From the NCBI GenBank assembly GCA_031127225.1, contig JARIEV010000022.1:1-32119 (forward strand): DNA of 32,119 nucleotides. The letters are read 5' to 3'. Positions 9,561 through 18,066 of the stretch are shown here, piece after piece. The translations under genes were made by a program, and so were the position numbers. This stretch comes from Gemmatimonadota bacterium (GTDB lineage Bacteria > Gemmatimonadota > Gemmatimonadetes > Gemmatimonadales > Gemmatimonadaceae). Position 1 is the first letter of the stretch. Every line of letters begins with the position of its first letter. The notes under the pieces were generated by a model, which was given only the letters and a program-made list of their open reading frames with translations, made no database searches and was not told the origin of the DNA.

Positions 9561-9983
9561 TTACCCGGCGCAGTACTGGTCGAACGCCCCGGTCAGCTCC
9601 TGCGCGATCTGCTGGGCGCTGCGTCCTTCGATCTGGTACCGCTCCAGCATGAACACCACGTCGCCGTCCTTGAACAGCGCGATCGACGGCGAGCTGGGGG
9701 CGTAGCCGGTGAAATAGGAGCGGGCCCGATCGGTGGCCTCCCGGTCCTGGCCGGCAAACACGGTGGTGGACACCGCCGGCGTCACGGCATGGGACAGCGC
9801 CATGGCAATGGCCGGACGGGCGTTCCGCGCGGCGCAACCGCAGACGGAGTTCACGACCACGAGCGCCGTGCCCTGCTGCTCCTGCAGCAGCGCGTCCACG
9901 GCCTCGGGGGTCCGCAGCTCCTGCACCCCCAGGCGCGTGAGCTCTTCGCGCATGGGCTGCAGCATGTATTCGGGATACATCAT
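9561..9983 (-). CDS. BrxA/BrxB-family bacilliredoxin
   Basis: This 140-residue thioredoxin-fold protein belongs to the YphP/YqiW (DUF1094) family. The N-terminus is MMYPEYMLQPMREELTRLG, and the redox motif is CGC (Cys48-Gly-Cys50) in VVNSVCGCAARNARP. A further family feature is SPSIALFKDGDVVFMLER. Family length is about 140-145. Bacilliredoxins remove bacillithiol from S-bacillithiolated proteins in the cytoplasm, so bacillithiol or a similar thiol may be used here; that is inference. The gene follows the GroES-like gene by 13 nt, with AGGAG about 10 nt before the start, so the two are probably co-transcribed. A second ATG follows directly. Confidence 0.9.
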   Translation of the reverse strand: MMYPEYMLQPMREELTRLGVQELRTPEAVDALLQEQQGTALVVVNSVCGCAARNARPAIAMALSHAVTPAVSTTVFAGQDREATDRARSYFTGYAPSSPSIALFKDGDVVFMLERYQIEGRSAQQIAQELTGAFDQYCAG

Positions 9984-9996
9984 GAGGTTCGGTCTC

Positions 9997-10386
9997 CTAA
10001 TAGTCCGGGATGTCTTCGCGCGGTTCGCGCACGAGGGCGAGGATCGCCGCCTGCGGCACCACGAGATACTGGGCATTCTCAAAGGTGATCTCGACGGCCG
10101 CCTTGCGGAAAAACAGCGCGAAATCGCCCACCTGCGCCTGCATGGGGACGAAGCGCGCCTCGCGGCCGGAGCCGCCCGAGATCCGCCAGGGCTCTTCGCC
10201 CTGATCGGTGAGTTCGGGCAGCGCCAGGCCGGGGCCGGTGGACACGATCTCCCCACCCTGCACGGCCTGATTATCAATGGCCGTCGGGGGCAGGTAGAGC
10301 CCCACCTTGGATCGCTGGTCGCCCTCCTCGGTTTTCACGAGGACGCGGTCGCCGACGACGATCAGACGCTTGTGCTTGCGGTTCAT
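9997..10386 (-). CDS. GroES-like (Cpn10 family) protein
   Basis: This 129-residue protein resembles the GroES co-chaperonin. VVGDRVLVKTEE opens the beta-barrel, GLYLPPTA (29-36) corresponds to the mobile-loop and post-loop region, GGEIVSTGPG is the conserved central turn, and VGDFALFF plus EITFENAQYLVVPQAAILALV form the C-terminal half. Canonical GroES is about 95 residues; here roughly 30 extra residues lie after GPG (PELTDQGEEPWRISGGSG region). No groEL is nearby, so it is probably not the main co-chaperonin of the cell. AGGAG lies 3 nt before the ATG. It sits with the bacilliredoxin gene between the two Tad loci. Confidence 0.85.
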   Translation of the reverse strand: MNRKHKRLIVVGDRVLVKTEEGDQRSKVGLYLPPTAIDNQAVQGGEIVSTGPGLALPELTDQGEEPWRISGGSGREARFVPMQAQVGDFALFFRKAAVEITFENAQYLVVPQAAILALVREPREDIPDY

Positions 10387-10422
10387 GGACTCCTGCCACG
10401 CGCTTGAGGTTCGCGGTGGAAT

Positions 10423-10632
10423 CTAGCGGACGCGTGGCTGCGGTGAATGGCCCGGACTGCTCCCCGCGGCGGCCAACTCGGCGAGCCGGAGCGGCCAGAC
10501 GGCCGTGACGGGGAAGCGCGCCAGGTTAGCCGCGAGCTCGCGCACGAGCACCGATGCCGCCAGCACCACGAGCACGAGCACGGGCGCGCGATCTGTCGGG
10601 CACTTCGCCGACGACGACGTGTGGGAAATCAC
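10423..10632 (-). CDS. possible small membrane protein (doubtful ORF)
   Basis: An open frame of 69 residues from a GTG at 10630-10632 encodes a polar N-terminus and then a strongly hydrophobic stretch (APVLVLVVLAASVLV), followed by a second moderately hydrophobic part. Third codon positions are mostly G or C, as in neighbouring genes. It would lie 36 nt upstream of, and in the same direction as, the GroES-like gene. There is no family match I recognise and no convincing RBS. The same composition could arise by chance in GC-rich DNA, so this is a weak call. Confidence 0.22.
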   Translation of the reverse strand: MISHTSSSAKCPTDRAPVLVLVVLAASVLVRELAANLARFPVTAVWPLRLAELAAAGSSPGHSPQPRVR

Positions 10633-10739
10633 CGACTGTTGACGACGCGTGACACCGGTACCGTGGTCACAAGCGCACGATGAGATCTGCGCCCACACAC
10701 CACCACGACGTCTCTCCACCATCCGCACCGAGGTTCACC
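10633..10739. other. leader region of Tad locus 2
   Basis: These 107 bases before the flp2a ATG hold TTGACG (10639-10644), the 22-bp dyad (10649-10670) and a GAGG ribosome-binding site at about 8 nt. No credible gene starts here. I see no good -10 element, so the promoter may use a non-housekeeping sigma factor or lie further upstream. Confidence 0.5.
10649..10670. promoter_or_regulatory. 22-bp dyad upstream of Tad locus 2, candidate operator
   Basis: The sequence has the form GTGAC-N2-CGGTACCG-N2-GTCAC, with perfect arms, a perfect palindromic core and 18 of 22 positions symmetric. It lies 70 bases before the flp2a ATG, just downstream of a TTGACG (10639-10644) that could be a -35 element, although no good -10 follows at the right distance. 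The lack of a loop argues for a dimer-binding site rather than an RNA hairpin. Confidence 0.4.
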
Positions 10740-10913
10740 ATGTCCAACATCATGATGCTGTCGAAGCGCTTTTTCCAGGACGACGAGGGCGCCACGCTGC
10801 TTGAGTACGGCATGCTCACGCTGCTCATCACCGTGCTCTCAATCGTGGCCGTACGGTCGATCGGCTCGAAGGTGCAGAGTGGCTTCAACACGGTGAACAC
10901 GAACCTGCCGTGA
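10740..10913 (+). CDS. flp: Flp-type pilin precursor A, Tad locus 2
   Basis: This 57-residue class IVb prepilin has leader MSNIMMLSKRFFQDDEG, with cleavage expected after Gly: mature ATLLEYGM has Glu at +5 and Tyr at +6. The helix is MLTLLITVLSIVAVRSIG, with a short tail ending NTVNTNLP. The ATG at 10740 is preceded by GAGG at about 8 nt. It is the first gene of the rightward locus and its stop overlaps the start of the second pilin by 4 nt (GTGA). It differs markedly from the locus 1 pilin outside the EY motif and helix, which suggests the two machines make distinct fibres. Confidence 0.94.
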   Translation: MSNIMMLSKRFFQDDEGATLLEYGMLTLLITVLSIVAVRSIGSKVQSGFNTVNTNLP

Positions 10914-11095
10914 CATCGTCGGCATCGCCGTGGCGGCGTCTGCTCCATCGGTTCGCACAGGACTGCGCGGGCACGACGTTGCTGGAGTACTGCCTTCTGG
11001 CGGTGCTCATCACGGCGCTCGCCATCGTGGCGGTGTCCACACTCGGTGGCACCGTGAGCACCGGCTTCGCGCGAGCGGATGCCGGATTTCCCTGA
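10910..11095 (+). CDS. Flp-type pilin precursor B, Tad locus 2
   Basis: This 61-residue prepilin-like protein has cleavage predicted after Gly in DCAG, with mature TTLLEYCLL (Glu +5, Tyr +6). The helix LLAVLITALAIVAVSTLG is followed by a short tail. The GTG start overlaps the stop of pilin A by 4 nt, so translation is probably coupled and the ratio of the two proteins fixed. It has two Cys residues, one at -3 in the leader and one at +7 in the mature helix; neither other pilin in the window has any. It may be a minor pilin or a co-subunit. The leader is long and basic (SPWRRLLHRF). Confidence 0.88.
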   Translation: MTSSASPWRRLLHRFAQDCAGTTLLEYCLLAVLITALAIVAVSTLGGTVSTGFARADAGFP

Positions 11096-11105
11096 GGAGC
11101 ACTCG

Positions 11106-11657
11106 ATGCCGACCGCGTTCGCAGGTTCGCCGTTGCTGCCGCCCTTGCTGCAGATCAATGCACTCACCCTCGCGGCACTCTTGAGTGCGGCGTGCGTGAC
11201 GGACCTCCGGACGCGTCGCATCCCCAACGGTCTCATTGTGGCCGGGCTGTTGACCGGCGTGGTGCTGGCCGTCGTGACCGACGGACTCTGGACTGGCGCG
11301 CAGCGAGCCGTGGGGGGATTCGCCACGGGGATGCTGATCTGGATGCCCTTCTGGCTGCTGCGCATGATGGGCGGCGGCGACGTGAAACTGTTTGCCACCG
11401 GAGCCATCTGGTTGGGCCCTACCGGCGCAGTGGAAGCAGCGATGCTGGCCGGCTTGTCCGGTGGCGTGCTGTCACTGCTCTACCTGCTACGACAGTACGG
11501 CGTACCGCACACGCTGCAGCGTATCGCGATTGGCGTGCGGTATCCGGCCGTGTTGCGGGAAGCGGCACCGACACCCTGGGACCGACGCATGCCCTATGCG
11601 CTGGCCATGGCCGCCGGACTGGCCGGCGCGGCGCGCTGGCCCGGCCTTCTGCTGTAA
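11106..11657 (+). CDS. cpaA: CpaA/TadV type A24 prepilin peptidase (Tad locus 2)
   Basis: This 183-residue polytopic membrane aspartyl peptidase has both catalytic motifs: TDLRTRRIPN (first Asp) and GGGDVKLF (second Asp). It has about six hydrophobic segments. It should process the two pilins just upstream and the TadE-like protein just downstream. The ATG at 11106 is chosen because GAGGAG lies 6 nt before it; an in-frame start at 11079 would overlap the pilin gene. The C-terminal region (YALAMAAGLAGAARW) aligns with YAVAIAVGVSMVWLR in the locus 1 copy. Confidence 0.93.
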   Translation: MPTAFAGSPLLPPLLQINALTLAALLSAACVTDLRTRRIPNGLIVAGLLTGVVLAVVTDGLWTGAQRAVGGFATGMLIWMPFWLLRMMGGGDVKLFATGAIWLGPTGAVEAAMLAGLSGGVLSLLYLLRQYGVPHTLQRIAIGVRYPAVLREAAPTPWDRRMPYALAMAAGLAGAARWPGLLL

Positions 11658-11666
11658 GGAGCACCA

Positions 11667-12122
11667 ATGCGCATCACGGCCGTCACCACCTGCAGTCGCC
11701 GGTTCCGGCGCGATGAATCCGGGATCGCCCTGCTCGAGTTCGCGCTGTTCGTCTCGGTGCTGCTGCTGCTGGTGTTCGGCATCATCGACTTCGGGCGCGC
11801 GCTGTTTACCGCCAACAATCTCGTGGCGGCCGCCCGCGAAGGGGCGCGCTACGGCGCACGGGTCACGAATCCCGGGGCCGTGCTGGGCGCCATCCGCGAC
11901 ACGGCGGCGTCGAAAATGTCGCCGTTTGGCAACGCGCCGGTGAACGCGGCCACGCAGGTGTTGGTGGCGTGCGTGCCGAACTGTTCGACCGGTCAGCTCC
12001 AGTCCGTGCAGGTCCAGATCAACTACCCGTTCACGTGGCTCACACCGCTCCCTCAGCTGATGGGACAGCCGATGCGAGACACGCTGCACGCAAGCGCGAC
12101 GTTCCGCTGGGAAGGCTCGTGA
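11667..12122 (+). CDS. tadE: TadE-like pseudopilin (Tad locus 2)
   Basis: This 151-residue protein has an N-terminal basic leader and then SGIALLEFALF, a canonical processing site with Gly at -1 and Glu at +5. A helix follows (VSVLLLLVFGIIDFGRALF), and then AAREGARYGARV, conserved in TadE proteins and in the locus 1 copy (AVREGARLGAV). The outer domain has a Cys pair (ACVPNCSTGQ) that could form a disulfide. It starts 9 nt after the peptidase gene, with AAGGAG before the ATG. It is a predicted minor pseudopilin anchored in the inner membrane. Confidence 0.92.
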   Translation: MRITAVTTCSRRFRRDESGIALLEFALFVSVLLLLVFGIIDFGRALFTANNLVAAAREGARYGARVTNPGAVLGAIRDTAASKMSPFGNAPVNAATQVLVACVPNCSTGQLQSVQVQINYPFTWLTPLPQLMGQPMRDTLHASATFRWEGS

Positions 12123-12174
12123 ATCGCGGCGTCACGGCACTCCACTTTTCCTCGCTGCACCGAGTTCCGAACTC

Positions 12175-13125
12175 ATGGCACTGAATCGCTATTCTCTCGT
12201 GCTCGCCGCCACGCTCGTGACCGCCGGCACCGCGACGTTCGGCGTGTACCGGGTGATCGAGAATGCCCGTGCACAGAACCGGGTGCTGCTGCGCCACGTG
12301 GTCGTGGCACGGAAAGACGTTCCCGAAGGGGCGGCACTCACGCACACGGCGCTCGTGGTGAATGAGTGGCCCGTGGCCACAGTGCCGCCGGGCGCACTGT
12401 CCACTCTGGATTCCGCCGTCGGCCGCGTGACCCGCGTGCCGGTGTACGCGGGTGAGGTGATCGTCCCGGGGCGACTGGCACCGCCAGGTACCGGCCCGGG
12501 ACTGCAGGTCAAGATCACGCCGGGTAAACGGGCCATGGCGGTGAAGATCGACGACGTGGTGGGCGTGAGCGGTCTGATCCAGCCGGACTCGCGCGTCGAT
12601 GTGCTGGTCACGTTGCGCGACCAGCAATCCGACGGCGAGCAAGTGGCCAAGCTGTTCATGTCGAACATGCGCGTGCTGTCGGTGGGCACCATCGACCGCT
12701 CGGGTCCCGATAATCGCCCCATCGTGGCCACGTCGGCCACGCTCGAGGTCACGCCGGTGGAGGCCGAGCGCCTCGCTGTCGCGATGCGCGACGGCACGAT
12801 CCAGTTGGTACTGCGCGGCTACGGCGATCCGGACTCGGTGAGCACCAAGGGCGCGCGGTCGGAAGACGTGCTGCAGCGGCCACCCAAGCCCAAGCCGGCG
12901 CCGGCGCCCGTGGCAACCGCGTCCGCGCCGGTGCGTCGCAAGGCACCGCCGCGCCCGGCGAAGGTGGAGGTCGCACCGGCCCCGCCGGCGCCACCGCCGC
13001 CACCGCCGGTTGTGATTCCGAAAAAGCCAGACTCCCTCACGATCGAAGTGAACCGCGGTGACCAGGTCTCGCAGCAGAAGTTCGAGAAGCCCGACAGCAC
13101 GATCAAGAAGCCGCCCGTGCGCTGA
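12175..13125 (+). CDS. cpaB: CpaB/RcpC Flp pilus assembly protein (Tad locus 2)
   Basis: This 316-residue protein has an N-terminal membrane helix, a SAF domain (VVVARKDVPEGAALTHTALV) and an RcpC/CpaB domain (KITPGKRAMAVKIDDVVGVSG, SRVDVLVTL, SNMRVLSVG, EVTPVEAERLAVAM). A Pro/Ala/Lys-rich linker (about 235-285, with PPAPPPPPP) precedes a C-terminal RGDQVSQQKFE motif. The structured part is very close to the locus 1 CpaB, while the linker differs. It is a periplasmic partner of the secretin, which starts 50 nt downstream. It lies 52 nt after tadE. Confidence 0.93.
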   Translation: MALNRYSLVLAATLVTAGTATFGVYRVIENARAQNRVLLRHVVVARKDVPEGAALTHTALVVNEWPVATVPPGALSTLDSAVGRVTRVPVYAGEVIVPGRLAPPGTGPGLQVKITPGKRAMAVKIDDVVGVSGLIQPDSRVDVLVTLRDQQSDGEQVAKLFMSNMRVLSVGTIDRSGPDNRPIVATSATLEVTPVEAERLAVAMRDGTIQLVLRGYGDPDSVSTKGARSEDVLQRPPKPKPAPAPVATASAPVRRKAPPRPAKVEVAPAPPAPPPPPPVVIPKKPDSLTIEVNRGDQVSQQKFEKPDSTIKKPPVR

Positions 13126-13175
13126 CCATCGTCCCTTCCGTCACGTTTCCCGTGCTTACCCATAGAGGTCTCTGC

Positions 13176-14390
13176 GTGCGTAACTCCATGACACTTCCGC
13201 GTTGCCCATCCACGGCGGCGCAATTTGCGGCGCTGGTGCTGCTGACGTGCTCGTTGCCCGGCCTCGCGCCACGCGCGGCCGCGGCTCAATCGGCGCCGGC
13301 CACCGACAGCATCGTCCGCATCTCGCTCTCGATCGGCCGCTCGCTGCCGCTCTCCACGGTGGATCCGATCATCAAGGTGGCGGTGGCCAATCCCGAGGTG
13401 GCCACGGTCATCGTGGTGACGGAGCGGGACGTGCTGATCAGCGGCAAAGCGCTGGGCGAAACCGATGTCGTCCTCTGGGCCACGAACCGGCCGCGCGTGC
13501 ACTATCGCGTGTCCGTGCGCGCGCCCTCGGACCGTCGCATGGTGCTGCTGTCGGTGCGGCTGGCCGAGGTGCGGCGCGATGTGCTGCGGCAAATCGGGGT
13601 ATCGGGGCTGCACACGAGCGACAAGGGCAACACTCGCGTCGGTACCGGAATCTTCAAGAGCGATGACGCCCGGAATGCCGACGGCACGGTGACGCTGCCG
13701 CCCGAGGGAAAGTTTCTCTCCGTGCTGTCGGATTTCGGCACGAAGCAGTTTCTGGCGTTTCTCGAGGCCGAAGAGCAGAACGGGCGGGCGCGTCTTCTGG
13801 CCGAGCCGAATCTGCTGGCCGCCGACCGCGATTCCGCGTCGTTCCTGGCCGGCGGCGAGTTGCCGATTCCCGTGGTGCAGGCCGGAATCGCCGGCGGTGC
13901 CGGCGTGCAGGCGCCCGTCACCATTCAGTACCGCGAGTTCGGCGTGCGCCTGCGCTTCGCGCCCAACATTCTCAGCGACAGCGTAATTACGCTGTACGTG
14001 CGTCCCGAAGTATCGAGTCTCGACTACAGCAACGCGGTCACGCTGAGCGGCTTCCGCATCCCCGCGCTACGCTCGCGGCGCGTGGAGAGCTCGGTAGATA
14101 TCCGGCGCGACCAGTCGGTGATTCTCTCGGGGCTCTTCAACGAGGAGCGGGAGCGCGTGCGCTCCGGCATCCCGTTCCTGATGAACATCCCGATTCTCGG
14201 CTCGCTGTTCTCGAGTTCCCGGTGGCAAAGTTCCGAAACGGAGCTGCTGGTCATCGTGACACCCAGCATCGTGGATCCTGCCAACGTAGGCGACGAACTC
14301 CGCCTGCCGCTGCTGCGCGACATGCGCACCCCGGCGCTGGACGTGCTCAAGAAGCGCCTCCCGGCTGACAGCGTGAGGAAACCCCAGTGA
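13176..14390 (+). CDS. cpaC: CpaC/RcpA outer-membrane secretin (Tad locus 2)
   Basis: This secretin of 404 residues has a signal peptide ending near RAAAAQ, a pilus N-terminal domain (ISLSIGRSLPLSTVD, VANPEVATVIVVTERDV) and a secretin domain with LLAEPNLLAADRDSASF, PEVSSLDYSNAV, SGIPFLMNIPILGSLF and TELLVIVTPSIVDP. The GTG at 13176 is chosen because AGAGG lies 7 nt upstream; a GTG at 13152 and an ATG at 13188 are alternatives. Its stop overlaps the cpaE start (GTGA). It forms the outer-membrane pore for the locus 2 fibre and probably homo-oligomerises, though mixing with the locus 1 secretin cannot be excluded. Confidence 0.93.
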   Translation: MRNSMTLPRCPSTAAQFAALVLLTCSLPGLAPRAAAAQSAPATDSIVRISLSIGRSLPLSTVDPIIKVAVANPEVATVIVVTERDVLISGKALGETDVVLWATNRPRVHYRVSVRAPSDRRMVLLSVRLAEVRRDVLRQIGVSGLHTSDKGNTRVGTGIFKSDDARNADGTVTLPPEGKFLSVLSDFGTKQFLAFLEAEEQNGRARLLAEPNLLAADRDSASFLAGGELPIPVVQAGIAGGAGVQAPVTIQYREFGVRLRFAPNILSDSVITLYVRPEVSSLDYSNAVTLSGFRIPALRSRRVESSVDIRRDQSVILSGLFNEERERVRSGIPFLMNIPILGSLFSSSRWQSSETELLVIVTPSIVDPANVGDELRLPLLRDMRTPALDVLKKRLPADSVRKPQ

Positions 14391-15613
14391 CGAACGCCGT
14401 CATGCCGGAAGCCCGCACGGTGCTGGTGGTGGGTGATGCCGACGCACCGCGCGACACCACCGACGGCGTGCTCACCCAGCGCGGATTCCGCGCCGCCGAA
14501 CATGTAGACACGCTGGCCGCGGCCGCCACGCGGCTCCGCAGCGAGTCATTCGACCTGGTGATCCTACCGATCGGCGGTGCCGGGCCCAAAGAGATGTCGC
14601 TGATCGAGCATGACATTCGTCCGTCGTCGCCATTTATCATTGGCACCGCCGCGGGCGCCACGCAGGAGCTCATTCTCGGCGCGCTGCGCGCCGGCATTCC
14701 CGAATTCGTACCGGCCCCGCTCAACCCCGACGAGCTCGACGTGGCCGTGCGCCGTCTGGTGCGGCGTATGGAGCCGGCGTTGCGCACCCGCGGCAAGATC
14801 ATCGCGGTGTATTCCGCCAAGGGGGGACTCGGCACCACCACCGTGGCGGTGAACGTGGCCACGGCGATTGCGCGGGAGCACACCGACGAACGAGTGGCGC
14901 TGGTGGACTTCGTGGTGGTGGGCGGCGACGTGCGGGTGGTGCTCGACCTCAAGCCGTCCTACGATATCGGCGACCTGGTGATGAAAGTGGATCGCATCGA
15001 CGGGGAGTTGCTGTCGTCGCTGATGACGCCCGGACCGAGCGGTATGCTGGTGCTGCCGTCGTCCGACCGCCCCGAAGTGCAGGACTTGATCGAATCGAAC
15101 GCCACCAGCGCCATCCTCTCTCAGCTGCGCGCGCACTTCAACTACGTGGTGCTGGATCTCGAGCACTATCTGGGCGAGCGGACCGTGGGTGCGCTCGACA
15201 CCGCCGACCGCATCGTGTTGGTGACCCAGCTGTCGGTGCCCGCGCTGCGCAGCACGCAACGCACGCTCAATCTGTTCAACCGGCTCGGCTACGCGCCGGC
15301 CAAGGTGGCGGTGGTGGTGAACCGCGCGAACGCCGAGTCGCCGCTCACCATCGGGGACGCCGAAACCGTGCTGGGACGCGCCATCAACGGCAAACTGCCG
15401 AACGATTTCACGGCGTGCGCCGATGCGACTACAAAGGGTATCCCGGTCCTTGAACACGAACCGAATTCGTCGCTGGCCAACAGCTATCGGCATCTCGCCG
15501 CCGCGCTGGTCGGGACGCCTGAGGCAGAGTCGGCCGCCGCGAATGGTACATCCAACGGCGCCGGCGACACCGACTCACGCAAGAGGCGGCTGTTCCGCCT
15601 CGGGAGATCGTAA
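14387..15613 (+). CDS. cpaE: CpaE/TadZ pilus localisation ATPase (Tad locus 2)
   Basis: This 408-residue protein has a receiver-like N-terminal domain (about 1-125) with VILPIGG at the position that holds the phospho-acceptor Asp in true response regulators, so phosphorylation is unlikely. A MinD/ParA-like ATPase domain follows, with P-loop [10 protein letters not shown], where the second Walker Lys is Thr. A hydrophobic [13 protein letters not shown] and [14 protein letters not shown] also match the family. The C-terminus is a polar linker and then [10 protein letters not shown], similar to the basic tail of the locus 1 copy (KKRGLFGLRRK). The GTG start overlaps the secretin stop; an ATG 15 nt inside is an alternative. 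Confidence 0.9.
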   Translation: MTNAVMPEARTVLVVGDADAPRDTTDGVLTQRGFRAAEHVDTLAAAATRLRSESFDLVILPIGGAGPKEMSLIEHDIRPSSPFIIGTAAGATQELILGALRAGIPEFVPAPLNPDELDVAVRRLVRRMEPALRTRGKIIAVYSAKGGLGTTTVAVNVATAIAREHTDERVALVDFVVVGGDVRVVLDLKPSYDIGDLVMKVDRIDGELLSSLMTPGPSGMLVLPSSDRPEVQDLIESNATSAILSQLRAHFNYVVLDLEHYLGERTVGALDTADRIVLVTQLSVPALRSTQRTLNLFNRLGYAPAKVAVVVNRANAESPLTIGDAETVLGRAINGKLPNDFTACADATTKGIPVLEHEPNSSLANSYRHLAAALVGTPEAESAAANGTSNGAGDTDSRKRRLFRLGRS

Positions 15614-15615
15614 TC

Positions 15616-17106
15616 ATGCCTACCCTACGCGAGCGCCTACTCGGCGTGATGACACCGCCCCAGTCGCTACCGGCGGTGAGCGACGGTGACGGCGCCCCGC
15701 TGCGCGGGACGCCCACGCCGACGGCACCATCCGGCTTGCCGCGGAGCGCGTCCGCGGTCCCCGCGCGGCGTCGCGCCCCGGGCGCGGTGGGCGCGGAGCG
15801 TCGCACCCGCACGTTCACGCCACGCCGTATCGAGGTCGAGACGCTCGGCCCGGTGGAGCAGCTCAAGGTTGATCTGCATCGCCGGCTGGTGGAACGGCTT
15901 GATCTCGAAGCACTCGAGAAGGTGAGCGACGGTGCCGTGCTGTCCGCACAGATCCGCAACGCCGTGGCGGACTTCCTGCGCACCGAGGGGACGCCACTCA
16001 CCCAGGGCGAGCGCGAAGACGTGATCGAGCAGATCGTGTACGAGGTGACCGGCCTTGGTCCGATCGAACCGTTCTTCCGCGATCCGACGATCTCGGACAT
16101 TCTGGTGAACGGTCCGCGGGACATTTACATCGAGCGGCGCGGTCGGCTCTCGCGCGTGCCGGTGGCCTTCCGTAACGATGCGCACCTCATGGCGATCATT
16201 GACCGCATCGTGAGCCGAGTGGGACGACGCGTGGACGAATCGTCGCCCATGGTCGACGCGCGCCTGCCCGACGGCTCACGCGTGAACGCCATCATTCCGC
16301 CGCTAGCGCTGGACGGACCAATTCTGTCAATCCGCCGGTTCGGCGCCGAACTGCCGATGCAGGCTCTAGTGGAGAACGGCACCCTCACGCAGGACATGGT
16401 GGATCTGTTGTCGGCCTGCGTACAGGCGCGGCTCAACATCATGATTTCCGGCGGCACCGGCTCGGGGAAAACCACGCTGCTGAACGCGCTCAGCGTGTAC
16501 ATCCCGGCCACCGAACGCGTGGTCACGATTGAGGATGCGGCGGAGCTGCGCCTGCAGCAGGAGCATGTGTGCCGCCTGGAAACGCGACCACCCAACGCCG
16601 AAGGGCGCGGACAGGTGGTGGCACGCGATCTGGTGCGCAATGCCCTGCGCATGCGCCCCGACCGCATCATCGTGGGGGAAGTGCGTGGCGCCGAGGCGCT
16701 GGACATGCTGCAGGCGATGAACACGGGCCATGAAGGGTCACTCACCACGATTCACGCCAATTCCCCACGCGATGCGCTGGCTCGCGTGGAGACGATGATC
16801 CAGTTCGCGAGTACGTCGCTGCCGTTGCGCGCCATTCGCGAGCAGATCGCGTCAGCGCTCGAGGTGGTAGTGCAGATCGCGCGCATGGCCGACGGTACCC
16901 GTCGGGTGACGGCGATTGCCGAGATCACCAGCATGGAAGGCGACATCATCTCCATGCAGGACATCTACAAGTACCACCGGCGCGGCATCACCGAGAACGG
17001 CGAGGTGGTGGGCGACTTCGAGGCCACCGGGGTCCGTCCGCTGTTCATGGAACGGTTGCAGGTGGCCGGGATCGAGCTGCCGAACAGCCTGTTCGCGCAG
17101 GCGTAG
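15616..17106 (+). CDS. cpaF: CpaF/TadA secretion ATPase (Tad locus 2)
   Basis: This 496-residue secretion ATPase has all boxes intact: Walker [15 protein letters not shown] (279-292), Asp box [13 protein letters not shown], Walker [10 protein letters not shown] and His box [12 protein letters not shown]. The N-terminal 75 residues are low-complexity, rich in Pro, Ala and Arg, and about 15 residues longer than in the locus 1 copy. From [20 protein letters not shown] onward the two paralogues align almost without gaps, including [16 protein letters not shown]. It powers pilus assembly from the cytoplasmic face. It starts 2 nt after the cpaE stop and ends 2 nt before tadB. Confidence 0.97.
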   Translation: MPTLRERLLGVMTPPQSLPAVSDGDGAPLRGTPTPTAPSGLPRSASAVPARRRAPGAVGAERRTRTFTPRRIEVETLGPVEQLKVDLHRRLVERLDLEALEKVSDGAVLSAQIRNAVADFLRTEGTPLTQGEREDVIEQIVYEVTGLGPIEPFFRDPTISDILVNGPRDIYIERRGRLSRVPVAFRNDAHLMAIIDRIVSRVGRRVDESSPMVDARLPDGSRVNAIIPPLALDGPILSIRRFGAELPMQALVENGTLTQDMVDLLSACVQARLNIMISGGTGSGKTTLLNALSVYIPATERVVTIEDAAELRLQQEHVCRLETRPPNAEGRGQVVARDLVRNALRMRPDRIIVGEVRGAEALDMLQAMNTGHEGSLTTIHANSPRDALARVETMIQFASTSLPLRAIREQIASALEVVVQIARMADGTRRVTAIAEITSMEGDIISMQDIYKYHRRGITENGEVVGDFEATGVRPLFMERLQVAGIELPNSLFAQA

Positions 17107-17108
17107 CC

Positions 17109-18056
17109 ATGCAGACCCTCATCCTGTTTGCCGTGTTCTTCGGCACCACGCTGCTGCTGCTGGGGATTTACGTGTTCGTGAACCGGCGTCGCCTCGAGGC
17201 GGCCGCGGCGCTCAAGGATCGACTGTCGACGACGGCGGCGCCGGCGGACATCAGCATTCTGCGCGACCTGCGGAAGAGTGCGGTGCCGTTTCTCGATCAG
17301 CTGCTGACCGGTCGGTCGTACACGCTGTTGATCGAGCGGGCGATCGACCGGGCGGGTATGCACTGGACGGTGGGGGAGTTCTCGATCGCCAGCGTACTGC
17401 TGGCGTCGATGGCGCTGCTGGCGGGACAGCAGTTCGGGCTCGCGTCGGCGCTGATCTCGGCGAGCGTGGGGCTGCTCCTGCCGTCGTTGCTGCTGTACAT
17501 CCAGCGTCGGCGACGGGTGGCGCGGCTTGAGGCGCAGCTCCCCGAAGCGATCGACATGATCGTGAACGCCATGCGCGCCGGCTTTTCGTTTCAGGCGGCG
17601 ATGAAGTTCGTGGGCGAAGAGATGCCGGCCCCCGTGGGGGAGGAGTTTGCGACGTTCTACGACGAGCAGCGGCTGGGGCTCGACGTCCGGGACGCGCTGC
17701 TGGACCTGCAGGAGCGGGTGGACACGCTCGACATCAAGATGTTCGTGACCTCGCTGCTCATTCAGCGGGAGACGGGGGGAAACCTTGGCGAGATCCTGAC
17801 CGGGCTGTCAACGCTGATCCGCGACCGGGCGGCACTGCATGACCAGATCGACACGCTCACAGCTGAACCCAAGCTCACGGGGACGGTGTTGGCGTTGCTA
17901 CCGCTGGCCGCGTTCGCCGTGATCATGCTCCTGAATCCTGCGATGATGGAGCCGATGTTCACCACGGACCCGGGTCGCTACACGCTGATGTTTGCCACGG
18001 GGGCACTCGTGCTTGGCTTTGTCCTCATTCGCCGCATTGCGCGGATCGACACGTAA
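17109..18056 (+). CDS. tadB: TadB, type II secretion F-family platform protein (Tad locus 2)
   Basis: This 315-residue inner-membrane platform protein has an N-terminal helix (ILFAVFFGTTLLLLGIYVFVNRRRL), a central helix pair (about 92-130), and C-terminal helices (GTVLALLPLAAFAVIMLLNP and a last one before IRRIARID). The GspF core has LPEAIDMIVNAMRAGFSFQAA, FYDEQRLGLDVRDALLDL and LLIQRETGGNLGEIL. Start and stop are tightly packed with cpaF and tadC. AAGGAG immediately after its stop serves tadC. Confidence 0.94.
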   Translation: MQTLILFAVFFGTTLLLLGIYVFVNRRRLEAAAALKDRLSTTAAPADISILRDLRKSAVPFLDQLLTGRSYTLLIERAIDRAGMHWTVGEFSIASVLLASMALLAGQQFGLASALISASVGLLLPSLLLYIQRRRRVARLEAQLPEAIDMIVNAMRAGFSFQAAMKFVGEEMPAPVGEEFATFYDEQRLGLDVRDALLDLQERVDTLDIKMFVTSLLIQRETGGNLGEILTGLSTLIRDRAALHDQIDTLTAEPKLTGTVLALLPLAAFAVIMLLNPAMMEPMFTTDPGRYTLMFATGALVLGFVLIRRIARIDT

Positions 18057-18066
18057 GGAGCTGCCC

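Noticed and set aside
10447-10683. + strand open frame before flp2a
   Set aside because: Arg/His/Glu-rich shadow of the opposite frame, no RBS, and it ends inside the leader region of locus 2.
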